Origin: Eudoraea sp.
GTDB lineage: Bacteria > Bacteroidota > Bacteroidia > Flavobacteriales > Flavobacteriaceae
Direction: 5' to 3'
Length of the DNA: 8,413 bases
NCBI GenBank assembly: GCA_024642325.1
Contig: JAHEBI010000081.1
Span: 1 to 8,413 of the forward strand
Both the position numbers and the translations under genes were made by a program. The notes under the pieces were generated by a model. That model did not search any database. It was given only the letters and a program-made list of their open reading frames with translations, and was not told the DNA's origin. Below, piece after piece: positions 1-6,247 of this stretch. Position 1 is the first letter of the stretch; each line of letters starts with the position of its first letter.

Positions 1-197
1 CCCAATATATTTCCATGATGCCGGCCGAGGAAGAAAATGAAGAATTAAGACAATGGCGCATTAATTCCTGGAAGAATAGGATAGCACCGGAAGGATATGC
101 CTTCCCGGGAGATCCAAGAAACTGGGAACAAACCAGATACAAAACTGCCGAATTAAATGAATTGGGAGAAAAATTATTGGGTTTGAAAAAATGGTAG
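1..197 (+). CDS. C-terminal end of an unrecognised protein (5'-partial)
   Basis: The frame is open from base 3, the first complete codon, to the TAG stop at 195-197, so this is probably the tail of a longer gene that starts before the window. An ATG pair at 15-20 could in principle start a 60-residue protein, but too little sequence lies upstream to judge it. The visible 65 residues are hydrophilic and mixed-charge, with three tryptophans before the last one (ELRQWRINSWKNR, then DPRNWEQ), and end in LGEKLLGLKKW. There is no signal peptide or membrane segment in the visible part. I do not recognise the family; the basic, Trp-containing tail would suit the end of a carbohydrate-active or sulfatase-like enzyme, but that is a guess. 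Only 74 bp separate its stop from the symporter start and no convincing terminator or promoter lies between them, so the two may be cotranscribed. Confidence 0.5.
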   Translation, partial: QYISMMPAEEENEELRQWRINSWKNRIAPEGYAFPGDPRNWEQTRYKTAELNELGEKLLGLKKW

Positions 198-271
198 GCA
201 ATAATGGTGATGGTGACAAACGCTTTTTTTGGTACTTTCAATAATTAATCAAACCTAAAAAGCCAAAGCTT

Positions 272-1951
272 ATGTTATCAAATATTGGAGTTTGGGACAT
301 CACCATCCTCGTTATTTATTTTGGAATTATACTGTGGATAGCGAAATGGGCTTCGGGGAACAAAGAAGATTCAAATGGTCCGGTTGATTATTTTCTGGCT
401 GGTAAAAACCAGGGCTGGTTTGTTATTGGAGCTTCCTTATTTGCTTCCAATATTGGTTCTGAAATTATCTTAGGGGTATCAGGGGCAGGAGCCCGGGCCA
501 ACATGCCAATGGCCAATTTTGAAATCCTTGCCTCCCTCATACTAATTTTACTTGGATGGGTATTTGTCCCCTTTTATTTAAGGACGGGAGTATACACCAT
601 GCCTGAATTTTTGGAAAAACGTTATTCCAAAGCTTGTAGAAACTACCTTTCTGTAGTTTCCATCCTGGCTTATGTTATTACCAAAATTTCGCTGATCATA
701 TTTGCAGGGGCCCTGGTTTTTGAAACTATGGGAATTTCTTTTTGGACAGGTGCAATTATTACAGTTGTTGCAACTGGATTTTATACCGTCCTTGGAGGAT
801 TAAAGGCGGTCATCTATACGGATATGGTCCAGGCTTTTATTTTACTGATTGGGACGGTTGCAGTTACATGGTTTGGGCTCTATCAGTTGGGGGGTTGGGA
901 TCAAATGATAAACATCATAACTACGGCCTCTGAGAAGACAGGGAATCCGCCGGTAGAACGCTTTTTTAATTTATGGAGGCCTATGTCCGACACCGAATAC
1001 CCCTGGACGGGAATGCTGTTTGGAGCCCCTATTTTAGGGGTTTGGTATTGGTGTACAGATCAATATATAGTTCAAAGGGCCCTGTCGGCAAAAAATGTAC
1101 TTAACGCAAGGCGAGGCGCCCTTTTTGCAGGGTTTTTGAAGTTGTTGCCGGTTTTTATCTTTTTTATCCCTGGGGTAATTGCCTATGCATTGCTTCAAAA
1201 TGGACAAATTAGTTTTTCTATGGACAATGCAGACCAGGCTTTGCCTACAATGATTACCAATTTTCTTCCGGTGGGAATAAAGGGATTGGCTATTGCTGGA
1301 TTGCTGGCAGCTTTAATGAGTTCATTGTCTTCTGCTTTTAACTCTAGTTCTACCTTGCTGACCATAGATTTTTACCAACAAAAAAGGCCCAATGCTTCCG
1401 AAAAGGAATTGGTTCGATTTGGACAAATCGCCACTTCTGTATTGGTGATAATTAGTTTGGGATGGATCCCTTTTATGAAATCAATGATGGGAGGGGGGAT
1501 TTTTCATTATCTTCAAAATGTACAAGCCTACATAGCTCCACCTATTGCCGCAGTTTTTCTTTTTGGGTTATTCTATAAATGGATCAACGCCCGTGGCGCA
1601 ATAATTACCTTATGGACTGGATTTGTGCTTGGAATTTTAAGATTGGTAACTGAATTTCTTCGTAACGAAGGGATGCTGGTCGTTTCGAAAAATTCATTAT
1701 TTGGTATTTTTCTTGGGATTAATTTTCTGCATTTTGCTCTTTACCTCTTCCTTTTCTGTGCAGGTCTATTGATGTTGGTAAGTAAAATGGGAGTACCGCA
1801 GTCCATGGAAAAACTACAACTCGTTACTTTTCAAAAGGATGCTTCAAAAGGAAAAATTAAATGGACAAAGGATGTGATAATTACCCTGGTATTGGTTGTA
1901 CTTGTCCTGCTAATATGGATAATTTTCAGTCCTTTGGGGATAGGGGGTTAG
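272..1951 (+). CDS. SSS-family sodium/solute symporter, SGLT-like
   Basis: This inner-membrane carrier probably imports a sugar or similar small organic solute together with Na+. It has 559 residues, close to the usual length of SGLT-type members of the SSS (SLC5) family, with about 14 hydrophobic segments. Recognisable family stretches are DYFLAGKNQGW (39-49), SLFASNIGSE (55-64, broken first helix of the LeuT fold), TGVYTMPEFLEKRY (105-118), GGLKAVIYTDMVQ (175-187), WYWCTDQYIVQRAL (258-271), FLKLLP (288-293), SSLSSAFNSSSTL (350-362, which should carry the Na2-site serines) and APPIAAVFL (422-430). The closest match by eye is to SGLT transporters rather than to proline or pantothenate carriers. 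Several sugar-contact positions are kept (E84, Y259, W260, K290, Q415) but others differ, so the substrate is not assigned. The last helix is about 534-551. The ATG at 272 directly precedes the first hydrophobic segment. No Shine-Dalgarno sequence is visible, which is normal in this phylum. Confidence 0.93.
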   Translation: MLSNIGVWDITILVIYFGIILWIAKWASGNKEDSNGPVDYFLAGKNQGWFVIGASLFASNIGSEIILGVSGAGARANMPMANFEILASLILILLGWVFVPFYLRTGVYTMPEFLEKRYSKACRNYLSVVSILAYVITKISLIIFAGALVFETMGISFWTGAIITVVATGFYTVLGGLKAVIYTDMVQAFILLIGTVAVTWFGLYQLGGWDQMINIITTASEKTGNPPVERFFNLWRPMSDTEYPWTGMLFGAPILGVWYWCTDQYIVQRALSAKNVLNARRGALFAGFLKLLPVFIFFIPGVIAYALLQNGQISFSMDNADQALPTMITNFLPVGIKGLAIAGLLAALMSSLSSAFNSSSTLLTIDFYQQKRPNASEKELVRFGQIATSVLVIISLGWIPFMKSMMGGGIFHYLQNVQAYIAPPIAAVFLFGLFYKWINARGAIITLWTGFVLGILRLVTEFLRNEGMLVVSKNSLFGIFLGINFLHFALYLFLFCAGLLMLVSKMGVPQSMEKLQLVTFQKDASKGKIKWTKDVIITLVLVVLVLLIWIIFSPLGIGG

Positions 1952-2021
1952 TATATACCTTTTAGTGTTATTTACCAATTAGGGTTATCTGTATAAATGA
2001 CATTTATTTCTAAAATTAAAT

Positions 2022-2062
2022 GGCGGATCTAGTTTTATGATAAAAGGATAAAACTGCCTTTA
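2022..2062 (+). terminator. possible weak terminator or hairpin after the symporter gene
   Basis: AGTTTTAT (2031-2038) and ATAAAACT (2048-2055) form a perfect 8-bp inverted repeat around a 9-base loop. Beyond a 6-base bulge on the left side, GGC (2022-2024) can pair with GCC (2056-2058), and a T-rich stretch follows. It lies about 70-110 bp after the symporter stop. The stem is AT-rich and the T tract is interrupted, so it would be a weak intrinsic terminator. It could instead be a hairpin near the 5' end of a minus-strand transcript started at the nearby TACATTTG box. Confidence 0.3.
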
Positions 2063-2079
2063 TTTCGGGTTCTGCCGCG

Positions 2080-2087
2080 CAAATGTA
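2080..2087 (-). promoter_or_regulatory. candidate minus-strand -7 box in the gap
   Basis: Read on the minus strand, bases 2087-2080 are TACATTTG, a full match to the Bacteroidota -7 consensus TAnnTTTG, followed by GCGCGGC as often seen after such boxes in flavobacteria. No good TTTG box is found 17-23 bases upstream, which lowers confidence. A transcript from here would start near 2074 and run through the 2031-2055 hairpin towards the 3' end of the symporter gene. It has no credible open frame (the first ATG opens about 11 codons), so only a small or antisense RNA could be made. Confidence 0.25.
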
Positions 2088-2261
2088 AAATATACACACC
2101 CCTTCCTTCTTGCAGATATGCCTAAAAGTAGGGGAAAGTTGCAAATGCCATTACCTATTTTGTGAGTTCTTTTTCTTCATCCACAAATAGAGCCGATGTG
2201 AAAATTGATTGGGGGAATACAGGAAGGATAATAAGCTTTGAACCCCATTATTTTGGATTCC

Positions 2262-2293
2262 TTTTCCTAAAAGACGAATAAACACTACTTTTG
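2262..2293 (+). promoter_or_regulatory. likely promoter of the SulP gene
   Basis: TACTTTTG (2286-2293) fits the Bacteroidota -7 consensus TAnnTTTG completely and is followed by CGCCC, with the SulP ATG 20 bases further on. The matching upstream box is weak: only a TTTT run at about 2262-2265 lies at the right distance, and the clear TTTG at 2252-2255 is about 30 bases away, which is too far. The implied 5' leader is about 15 bases and carries AGAAGG immediately before the start codon. Confidence 0.5.
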
Positions 2294-2313
2294 CGCCCTT
2301 AATTGCAGAAGGC

Positions 2314-3843
2314 ATGAAAAAGTACCTAAACCTATTCGATTTTTCACAAAGTGTAAATTATAAAACTGAAGTATTATCCGGATTAACGGTTGCACTGGCT
2401 TTGGTACCGGAGGCTATTGCTTTTGCCCTAATAGCAGGTTTATCTCCATTAACAGGATTATATGCAGCTTTTGTGATGGGGTTAGTTACTTCTATTTTCG
2501 GAGGGAGACCGGGTATGATTTCGGGAGCAACCGGCGCAGTGGCAGTAGTTATAGTTTCACTTGCCATGGATTATGGTGTGGAATATGTATTTGCCGCAGT
2601 GGTATTGGCGGGAATCCTTCAGTTGGCAGCTGGGATTCTTCGTTTAGGCAAGCTGATGCGGCTTGTGCCACATCCTGTAATATTTGGCTTTGTTAATGGC
2701 CTGGCCATTATTATTTTTATTTCACAGTTAGATCAATTCAAGTCGTCTGATGGTTCATGGTTATCCGGCAGTACCTTGTTTATTTTTTTAGGATTAGTAC
2801 TATTTACAATGCTCGTTATTTGGGGATTGCCCAAATTAAGTAAGGCAGTTCCTGCCTCTTTGATTGCTATCCTGGCTGTTTTTGGACTCGTTCTTGCATT
2901 TGATATAAATACGAAAACAATTGGTGATATATCCTCCATTCAGGGTGGTTTCCCGCCATTTCACATCCCGCAAATACCTTTTTCGCTAGAAACCCTGAAG
3001 ATCATTTTTCCTTATGCGGTTATAGTTGCCGGGGTAGGTTTAATAGAGAGTTTATTAACACTCAATATTATTGATGAGATTACTGAAACACGCGGGCGCG
3101 GTAATAAGGAAGCCGTAGCCCAGGGAACGGCAAACATACTTTCCGGGCTGTTTTCAGGGATGGGAGGTTGCGCTATGATAGGCCAGAGTTTGATCAACAC
3201 ATCCAATGGTGCACGGGCAAGATTATCTGGCATAGTGGCCGCGGTGATGCTTCTTGTCTTTATTATGTTCGGGGCTGACTTGATAGAAAAAGTGCCAATG
3301 GCCGCACTTACCGGGCTAATGATCATGGTTGCACTTGGAACATTTGAATGGGCAAGCTTGCGCACGTTCCGGAGAATGCCTAAATCTGATGTTCTGGTAA
3401 TGATACTGGTAACTCTGGTTACAGTGTTTCTGCATAACCTGGCTCTGGCTGTATTGGTTGGCGTAATTATTTCTGCCCTGGTCTTTGCATGGGACAATGC
3501 CAAAAGGATTCGCGCCAGAAAATATATAGACGAGAACGGCATAAAGCATTATGAGATTTACGGGCCGCTATTTTTTGGCTCGGTGGCCTTATTTAATGAA
3601 AAATTCGATGTACTTAACGATCCGGATGAGGTTATTATAGACTTTAAGGAAAGCAGAGTGGTGGATATGTCTGCCATAGAAGCTTTAAACAAACTAACGG
3701 AACGCTATCTCAGAGTAGGTAAGAAGATACATCTAAGGCATTTAAGTGAGGATTGCAGGCGCCTGTTAGCAAATGCTGACGCCATTATTGATGTAAATGT
3801 CCTGGAGGATCCTACTTACAAGTTAGCTATAGATAAGGTCTGA
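2314..3843 (+). CDS. SulP (SLC26-type) inorganic anion permease with STAS domain
   Basis: This inner-membrane carrier moves an inorganic anion such as sulfate, bicarbonate or chloride; the substrate cannot be read from the sequence. It has 509 residues. A transmembrane part of about 12-14 segments occupies roughly 15-395, and a cytoplasmic STAS domain about 412-505. SulP hallmarks are VPEAIAFALIAGLSPLTGLY (31-50), GGRPGMISGATGAVAVV (63-79), PVIFGFVNGLA (121-131) and the AGVGLIESLLTL segment (239-250) with E245. The loop ETRGRGNKEAVAQG follows, then GMGGCAMIGQS (282-292). The STAS domain includes IIDFKESRVVDMSAIEAL (441-458) with S453 at the position often phosphorylated in anti-sigma-antagonist STAS domains; whether this matters here is unknown. 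No carbonic anhydrase or other domain is fused. The gene stands alone, has its own probable promoter, and meets the SIMPL gene tail to tail with 3 bp between stops. Confidence 0.95.
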   Translation: MKKYLNLFDFSQSVNYKTEVLSGLTVALALVPEAIAFALIAGLSPLTGLYAAFVMGLVTSIFGGRPGMISGATGAVAVVIVSLAMDYGVEYVFAAVVLAGILQLAAGILRLGKLMRLVPHPVIFGFVNGLAIIIFISQLDQFKSSDGSWLSGSTLFIFLGLVLFTMLVIWGLPKLSKAVPASLIAILAVFGLVLAFDINTKTIGDISSIQGGFPPFHIPQIPFSLETLKIIFPYAVIVAGVGLIESLLTLNIIDEITETRGRGNKEAVAQGTANILSGLFSGMGGCAMIGQSLINTSNGARARLSGIVAAVMLLVFIMFGADLIEKVPMAALTGLMIMVALGTFEWASLRTFRRMPKSDVLVMILVTLVTVFLHNLALAVLVGVIISALVFAWDNAKRIRARKYIDENGIKHYEIYGPLFFGSVALFNEKFDVLNDPDEVIIDFKESRVVDMSAIEALNKLTERYLRVGKKIHLRHLSEDCRRLLANADAIIDVNVLEDPTYKLAIDKV

Positions 3844-3846
3844 TGT

Positions 3847-4563
3847 TTACTGTATTGCGAATTTTACATTCACTGTACTTTCTACTTTTATCTTTTCAAA
3901 TTCAACTTCAATAGGCTGGTCGGCATTTCCATCTTTAATCATTTTCACCTCAATCATCTCTGCCTGATAACTGTTTTGTAGGCCTGTATTCAGATCAGAA
4001 ATCAGAAGAGCCGGTCCCAGTTTTTGTTCTAATGGCAAAACCATTGCCTCTGCCTGAATTTTTGCTGCACCAACTGCGGATCGTCTTAGATCTATTTTAA
4101 GTTTTTCAAGTTTTGAATATTCTGTTTTTATAAGGTTTACATTCGATATCCCTATGGATTCAAGTTCCATGATTACTTTACCTGCCGTTAACGCATCATA
4201 CACCAATAATGAATATTCTTTATCTTTTTGAATATCCACTTTTCTAAGGAAATATTTTTTAAAATTACTTGCAAGATCGGCAAGGGTAAGTTGTTCCTCA
4301 GTATCAATTCCCAGATCTTTAAGTTTACCGGCCATTTTATTTTCCAGTTTTTCAACCGATATTTTGCCTTTGGTGTCTGCTTCTGTAATTAATATGGATA
4401 AATAGATACGGTCCGGTGTAACCAGGGTATCGACTCGTGCGGTGGTTTCTAAATAATTTTGATCAATAAAGTTTTTACTTTGACCGAAACTCATAAGTCC
4501 AGTTGTAAATAGAAAAGCAAACAAAGATCTCAGAGCTATTTTTTGGAGTATTAGATTTTTCAT
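3847..4563 (-). CDS. SIMPL/DUF541-domain secreted protein
   Basis: This is an exported protein of 238 residues belonging to the SIMPL (DUF541, BP26/Omp28-like) family, whose bacterial members are periplasmic or envelope proteins without a settled biochemical function. Residues 1-27 form a signal peptide: basic start (MKNLILQKIALR), hydrophobic core (SLFAFLFTTGLM), probable cleavage after SFG at 25-27. The mature protein shows the usual family pattern: an opening strand with VDTLVTPDRIYLSILIT (44-60), a helix KISVEKLENKMAGKLKDLGI (67-86), the conserved helix region RSAVGAAKIQAEAMVLPLEQKLG (161-183, key residues A163, A166, K168, A171) and a final strand ending STVNVKFAI. The ATG at 4563 is chosen because it starts the signal peptide. 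It has its own candidate promoter and is separated from the upstream cytochrome gene by a strong terminator, so it is likely monocistronic. No terminator fits between its stop and the facing SulP stop. Confidence 0.85.
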   Translation of the reverse strand: MKNLILQKIALRSLFAFLFTTGLMSFGQSKNFIDQNYLETTARVDTLVTPDRIYLSILITEADTKGKISVEKLENKMAGKLKDLGIDTEEQLTLADLASNFKKYFLRKVDIQKDKEYSLLVYDALTAGKVIMELESIGISNVNLIKTEYSKLEKLKIDLRRSAVGAAKIQAEAMVLPLEQKLGPALLISDLNTGLQNSYQAEMIEVKMIKDGNADQPIEVEFEKIKVESTVNVKFAIQ

Positions 4564-4581
4564 AGTACTAATTTATGTTTA

Positions 4582-4612
4582 CGAAACTATAGTTTTCTTT
4601 ACACTTTCAAAA
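4582..4612 (-). promoter_or_regulatory. candidate promoter of the SIMPL gene
   Basis: On the minus strand, TTTTG (4612-4608) is followed after 18 bases by TAGTTTCG (4589-4582), a 7-of-8 match to the Bacteroidota -7 box TAnnTTTG at normal spacing. Transcription would start about a dozen bases before the ATG at 4563, a short leader like that of the SulP gene. Confidence 0.45.
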
Positions 4613-4699
4613 GGGATATTGAGGGAAGTGCTATTCCATGTGAGTGAGTCCTGGTAATTAGAAGGTAAACCCTTTCTCGCCTTTTTCATTCTTCAAATA

Positions 4700-4746
4700 T
4701 AAAAGTGCTGAACTCTTCAATTAAATAGGCGAGAACAGCACTTTTA
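4700..4746 (-). terminator. intrinsic terminator after the cytochrome c gene
   Basis: TAAAAGTGCTG (4700-4710) and CAGCACTTTTA (4736-4746) form a perfect 11-bp inverted repeat. Inside it, after a 2x2 A/A mismatch, CTC (4713-4715) pairs with GAG (4731-4733) around a 15-base loop. Read on the minus strand, the stem ends in CACTTTTATATTTG, a T-rich tail. It lies 18 bases past the cytochrome c stop and before the SIMPL promoter, so it should end transcription of the minus-strand cluster. The T-rich arms are symmetrical, so it could act on both strands. Confidence 0.8.
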
Positions 4747-4763
4747 AATATTTTAATCTGGCT

Positions 4764-5246
4764 TTAAAGGGTACGCAAGTATTCTGCAACAGCCCTGGCC
4801 TCTTCTTCTGTAAAGTTTTGATTCAGCATTATGGCATTGTTGTATTCTTTCAATAATGCTATGGCAATAGGGTCTTCTTTAATCATAACATCCGGGTTTA
4901 AGATCATATTCATCACCCATTCCGGACTTCTGCGTTCATAAATGCCCGCCAGAGCAGGGCCTATCATGCGTTGATTCGCCATATGGCAAGCCGTACAAAC
5001 AGCTTTAAACTTCGCTTCACCCGCTGCAGCCAATTCGGTATCTACTTCTGCTGCAAATTCTACGGAAGTTATAGGTCCAACTCCTTTGTTGTTTAAATCT
5101 ACCGGAACAGCTTCAGTTTCAGTTTCTGCTTTCACCTCCTTTTTGGTTCGGTTCATTTCAAAGCCTCCTTCTTTTTTCTCTTCTTTTTTTTCACCACAGC
5201 TCATGAGCAGGGCACAAATTCCAATTATGGCAAGTATTTTTCGCAT
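4764..5246 (-). CDS. lipoprotein class I cytochrome c
   Basis: This is a small monohaem electron carrier, probably lipid-anchored on the periplasmic side of a membrane. From the ATG at 5246 it has 160 residues and begins MRKILAIIGICALLMSCGEK, a lipoprotein signal peptide with lipobox LMSC and modified Cys at 17. A longer in-frame reading from a TTG at 5291 would bury this signal behind 15 residues and overlap the upstream gene, so it was rejected. A charged linker follows (about 19-50, rich in Lys and Glu). The haem domain spans about 63-160: haem motif CTACH (C84, C87, H88), GPALAGIY (96-103) and a C-terminal helix EEARAVAEYLRTL (148-160). The best candidate for the distal axial ligand is M140 in NNAIMLNQNF. 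Its redox partners are not encoded nearby. It is the last gene of the minus-strand cluster, 41 bp after the hydrolase stop, and is followed by a strong terminator. Confidence 0.9.
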   Translation of the reverse strand: MRKILAIIGICALLMSCGEKKEEKKEGGFEMNRTKKEVKAETETEAVPVDLNNKGVGPITSVEFAAEVDTELAAAGEAKFKAVCTACHMANQRMIGPALAGIYERRSPEWVMNMILNPDVMIKEDPIAIALLKEYNNAIMLNQNFTEEEARAVAEYLRTL

Positions 5247-5287
5247 GTTGTTTAGATTAAAGGCACTAATATATGAAATAGCATGGA

Positions 5288-6247
5288 TCAAATGAATTCC
5301 TTAATAAAATTTAGACCAATTTTTTCAGAATAAGATATGTTTTGTGCATCAAAGAAACCTACATGTCCTCCATATTTAGGCATGTCAAGAAAGAGATGAG
5401 GGTTAAGCTCCGCTTCCTTTACAGGATAACACGCCTTACCAAGAAATGAGTCGTCCTGCGCATTGATAATCAAGGTTGGGATTTTTATCCGGGGTAATAA
5501 CTGAAGACTACTACACTGCAGGTAATAATCTAAGGCATCTTTAAACCCATGGGCTCTGCTGGTATAAATATCATCAAAATCTTTTAGGTTTCTGATATTA
5601 TTTATATCCTCTTCTGAGATTAATTCCGGGAATTTTTCCCGTTTTAAATGTAATTTATCAACCAGATGTTTTTTAAATCTTTGGGCATATAGTGTATTTT
5701 TCAATTTCAGCAACTGAATCAACGAATCATATAAACTGCAGGGTACAGATACGGTTACGGCACCTTTTATTTGATCTGCCACATTCCCTTGACCCAGATA
5801 TTTTAAGGTCAGATTACCCCCAAGACTAAAGCCTTTAATAAAAATATTGCTATATTTCCCGGTAGAAATTATATGCTTTATTACGGCTTCAAGATCTTCT
5901 GTAGCCCCTGAATGATAGGATCTGAATAATCGATTGGTTTCTCCGCTGCACCCCCTGAAGTTTACTGCGCAACTATCCAGCCCTTCAGCATTAAAATATT
6001 TGGCACTTCCCGTGATGTAGGGTCGTTGAGCATGGCCCTCCAGTCCATGCAAAAGAATAACTACAGTATTTGCGGGCATATTGGCAAAGCTCCAGTCCAG
6101 GTCTATAAAGTCTCCATCTTCGAGCTCCAAACGCTCTCTTTGCTGTTTTAAGCTGATAACCTTTCTAAATAGGCCCGAATAAATGGTAGATATATGGCCA
6201 TTTTTAAAAGGCAACGGAGGATTATAATCAGATTTAACCAGTGGCAT
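5288..6247 (-). CDS. YheT-type alpha/beta hydrolase
   Basis: This is a serine hydrolase of the YheT/ABHD1-3/EMB8 group, probably an esterase or lipase-like enzyme acting on an unknown ester. It has 319 residues, the usual length. The group's N-terminal signature is present (PPLPFKNGHISTIYSGLFRK, 10-29). LLHGLEG (65-71) forms the oxyanion region, NFRGCSGE (96-103) and YHSGATEDLE (111-120) are family-typical, and the nucleophile elbow is GFSLGGN (139-145, S141). The acid is D265 or D266 in NAQDDSFL, and the base is H295 in YGGHVGFF, so the triad looks complete. No signal peptide is seen, so it is likely cytoplasmic. Its ATG shares one base with the stop of the bestrophin gene (TAATG on the minus strand), which suggests translational coupling. 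The nearest Shine-Dalgarno-like stretch (AAGGA) is about 15 bases upstream, rather far. Confidence 0.93.
   Translation of the reverse strand: MPLVKSDYNPPLPFKNGHISTIYSGLFRKVISLKQQRERLELEDGDFIDLDWSFANMPANTVVILLHGLEGHAQRPYITGSAKYFNAEGLDSCAVNFRGCSGETNRLFRSYHSGATEDLEAVIKHIISTGKYSNIFIKGFSLGGNLTLKYLGQGNVADQIKGAVTVSVPCSLYDSLIQLLKLKNTLYAQRFKKHLVDKLHLKREKFPELISEEDINNIRNLKDFDDIYTSRAHGFKDALDYYLQCSSLQLLPRIKIPTLIINAQDDSFLGKACYPVKEAELNPHLFLDMPKYGGHVGFFDAQNISYSEKIGLNFIKEFI

Larger units (their letters stand above)
1952..2313. other. gene-free gap between symporter and SulP genes
   Basis: No plausible coding region is seen on either strand in this AT-rich gap. It contains an odd palindrome, ATAAATG-A-CATTTAT (1993-2007), an 8-bp inverted repeat (2031-2055), a minus-strand box TACATTTG (2080-2087) and the likely SulP promoter (2262-2293). 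The rest shows no recognisable element, and no known riboswitch was identified. Confidence 0.6.

Noticed and set aside
3012..3542. A 176-codon open frame on the minus strand inside the SulP gene, and other antisense frames within SulP.
   Set aside because: Low-complexity Ala/Thr/Ile/Pro-rich translation with no domain, fully opposite a well-supported SulP coding region; a by-product of its hydrophobic codons.
5264..5292. A possible internal promoter for the cytochrome c gene: minus-strand TTTG (5292-5289), 17 bases, then TATTAGTG (5271-5264).
   Set aside because: The -7 box matches only 6 of 8 consensus positions in AT-rich DNA; operon readthrough explains expression more simply.
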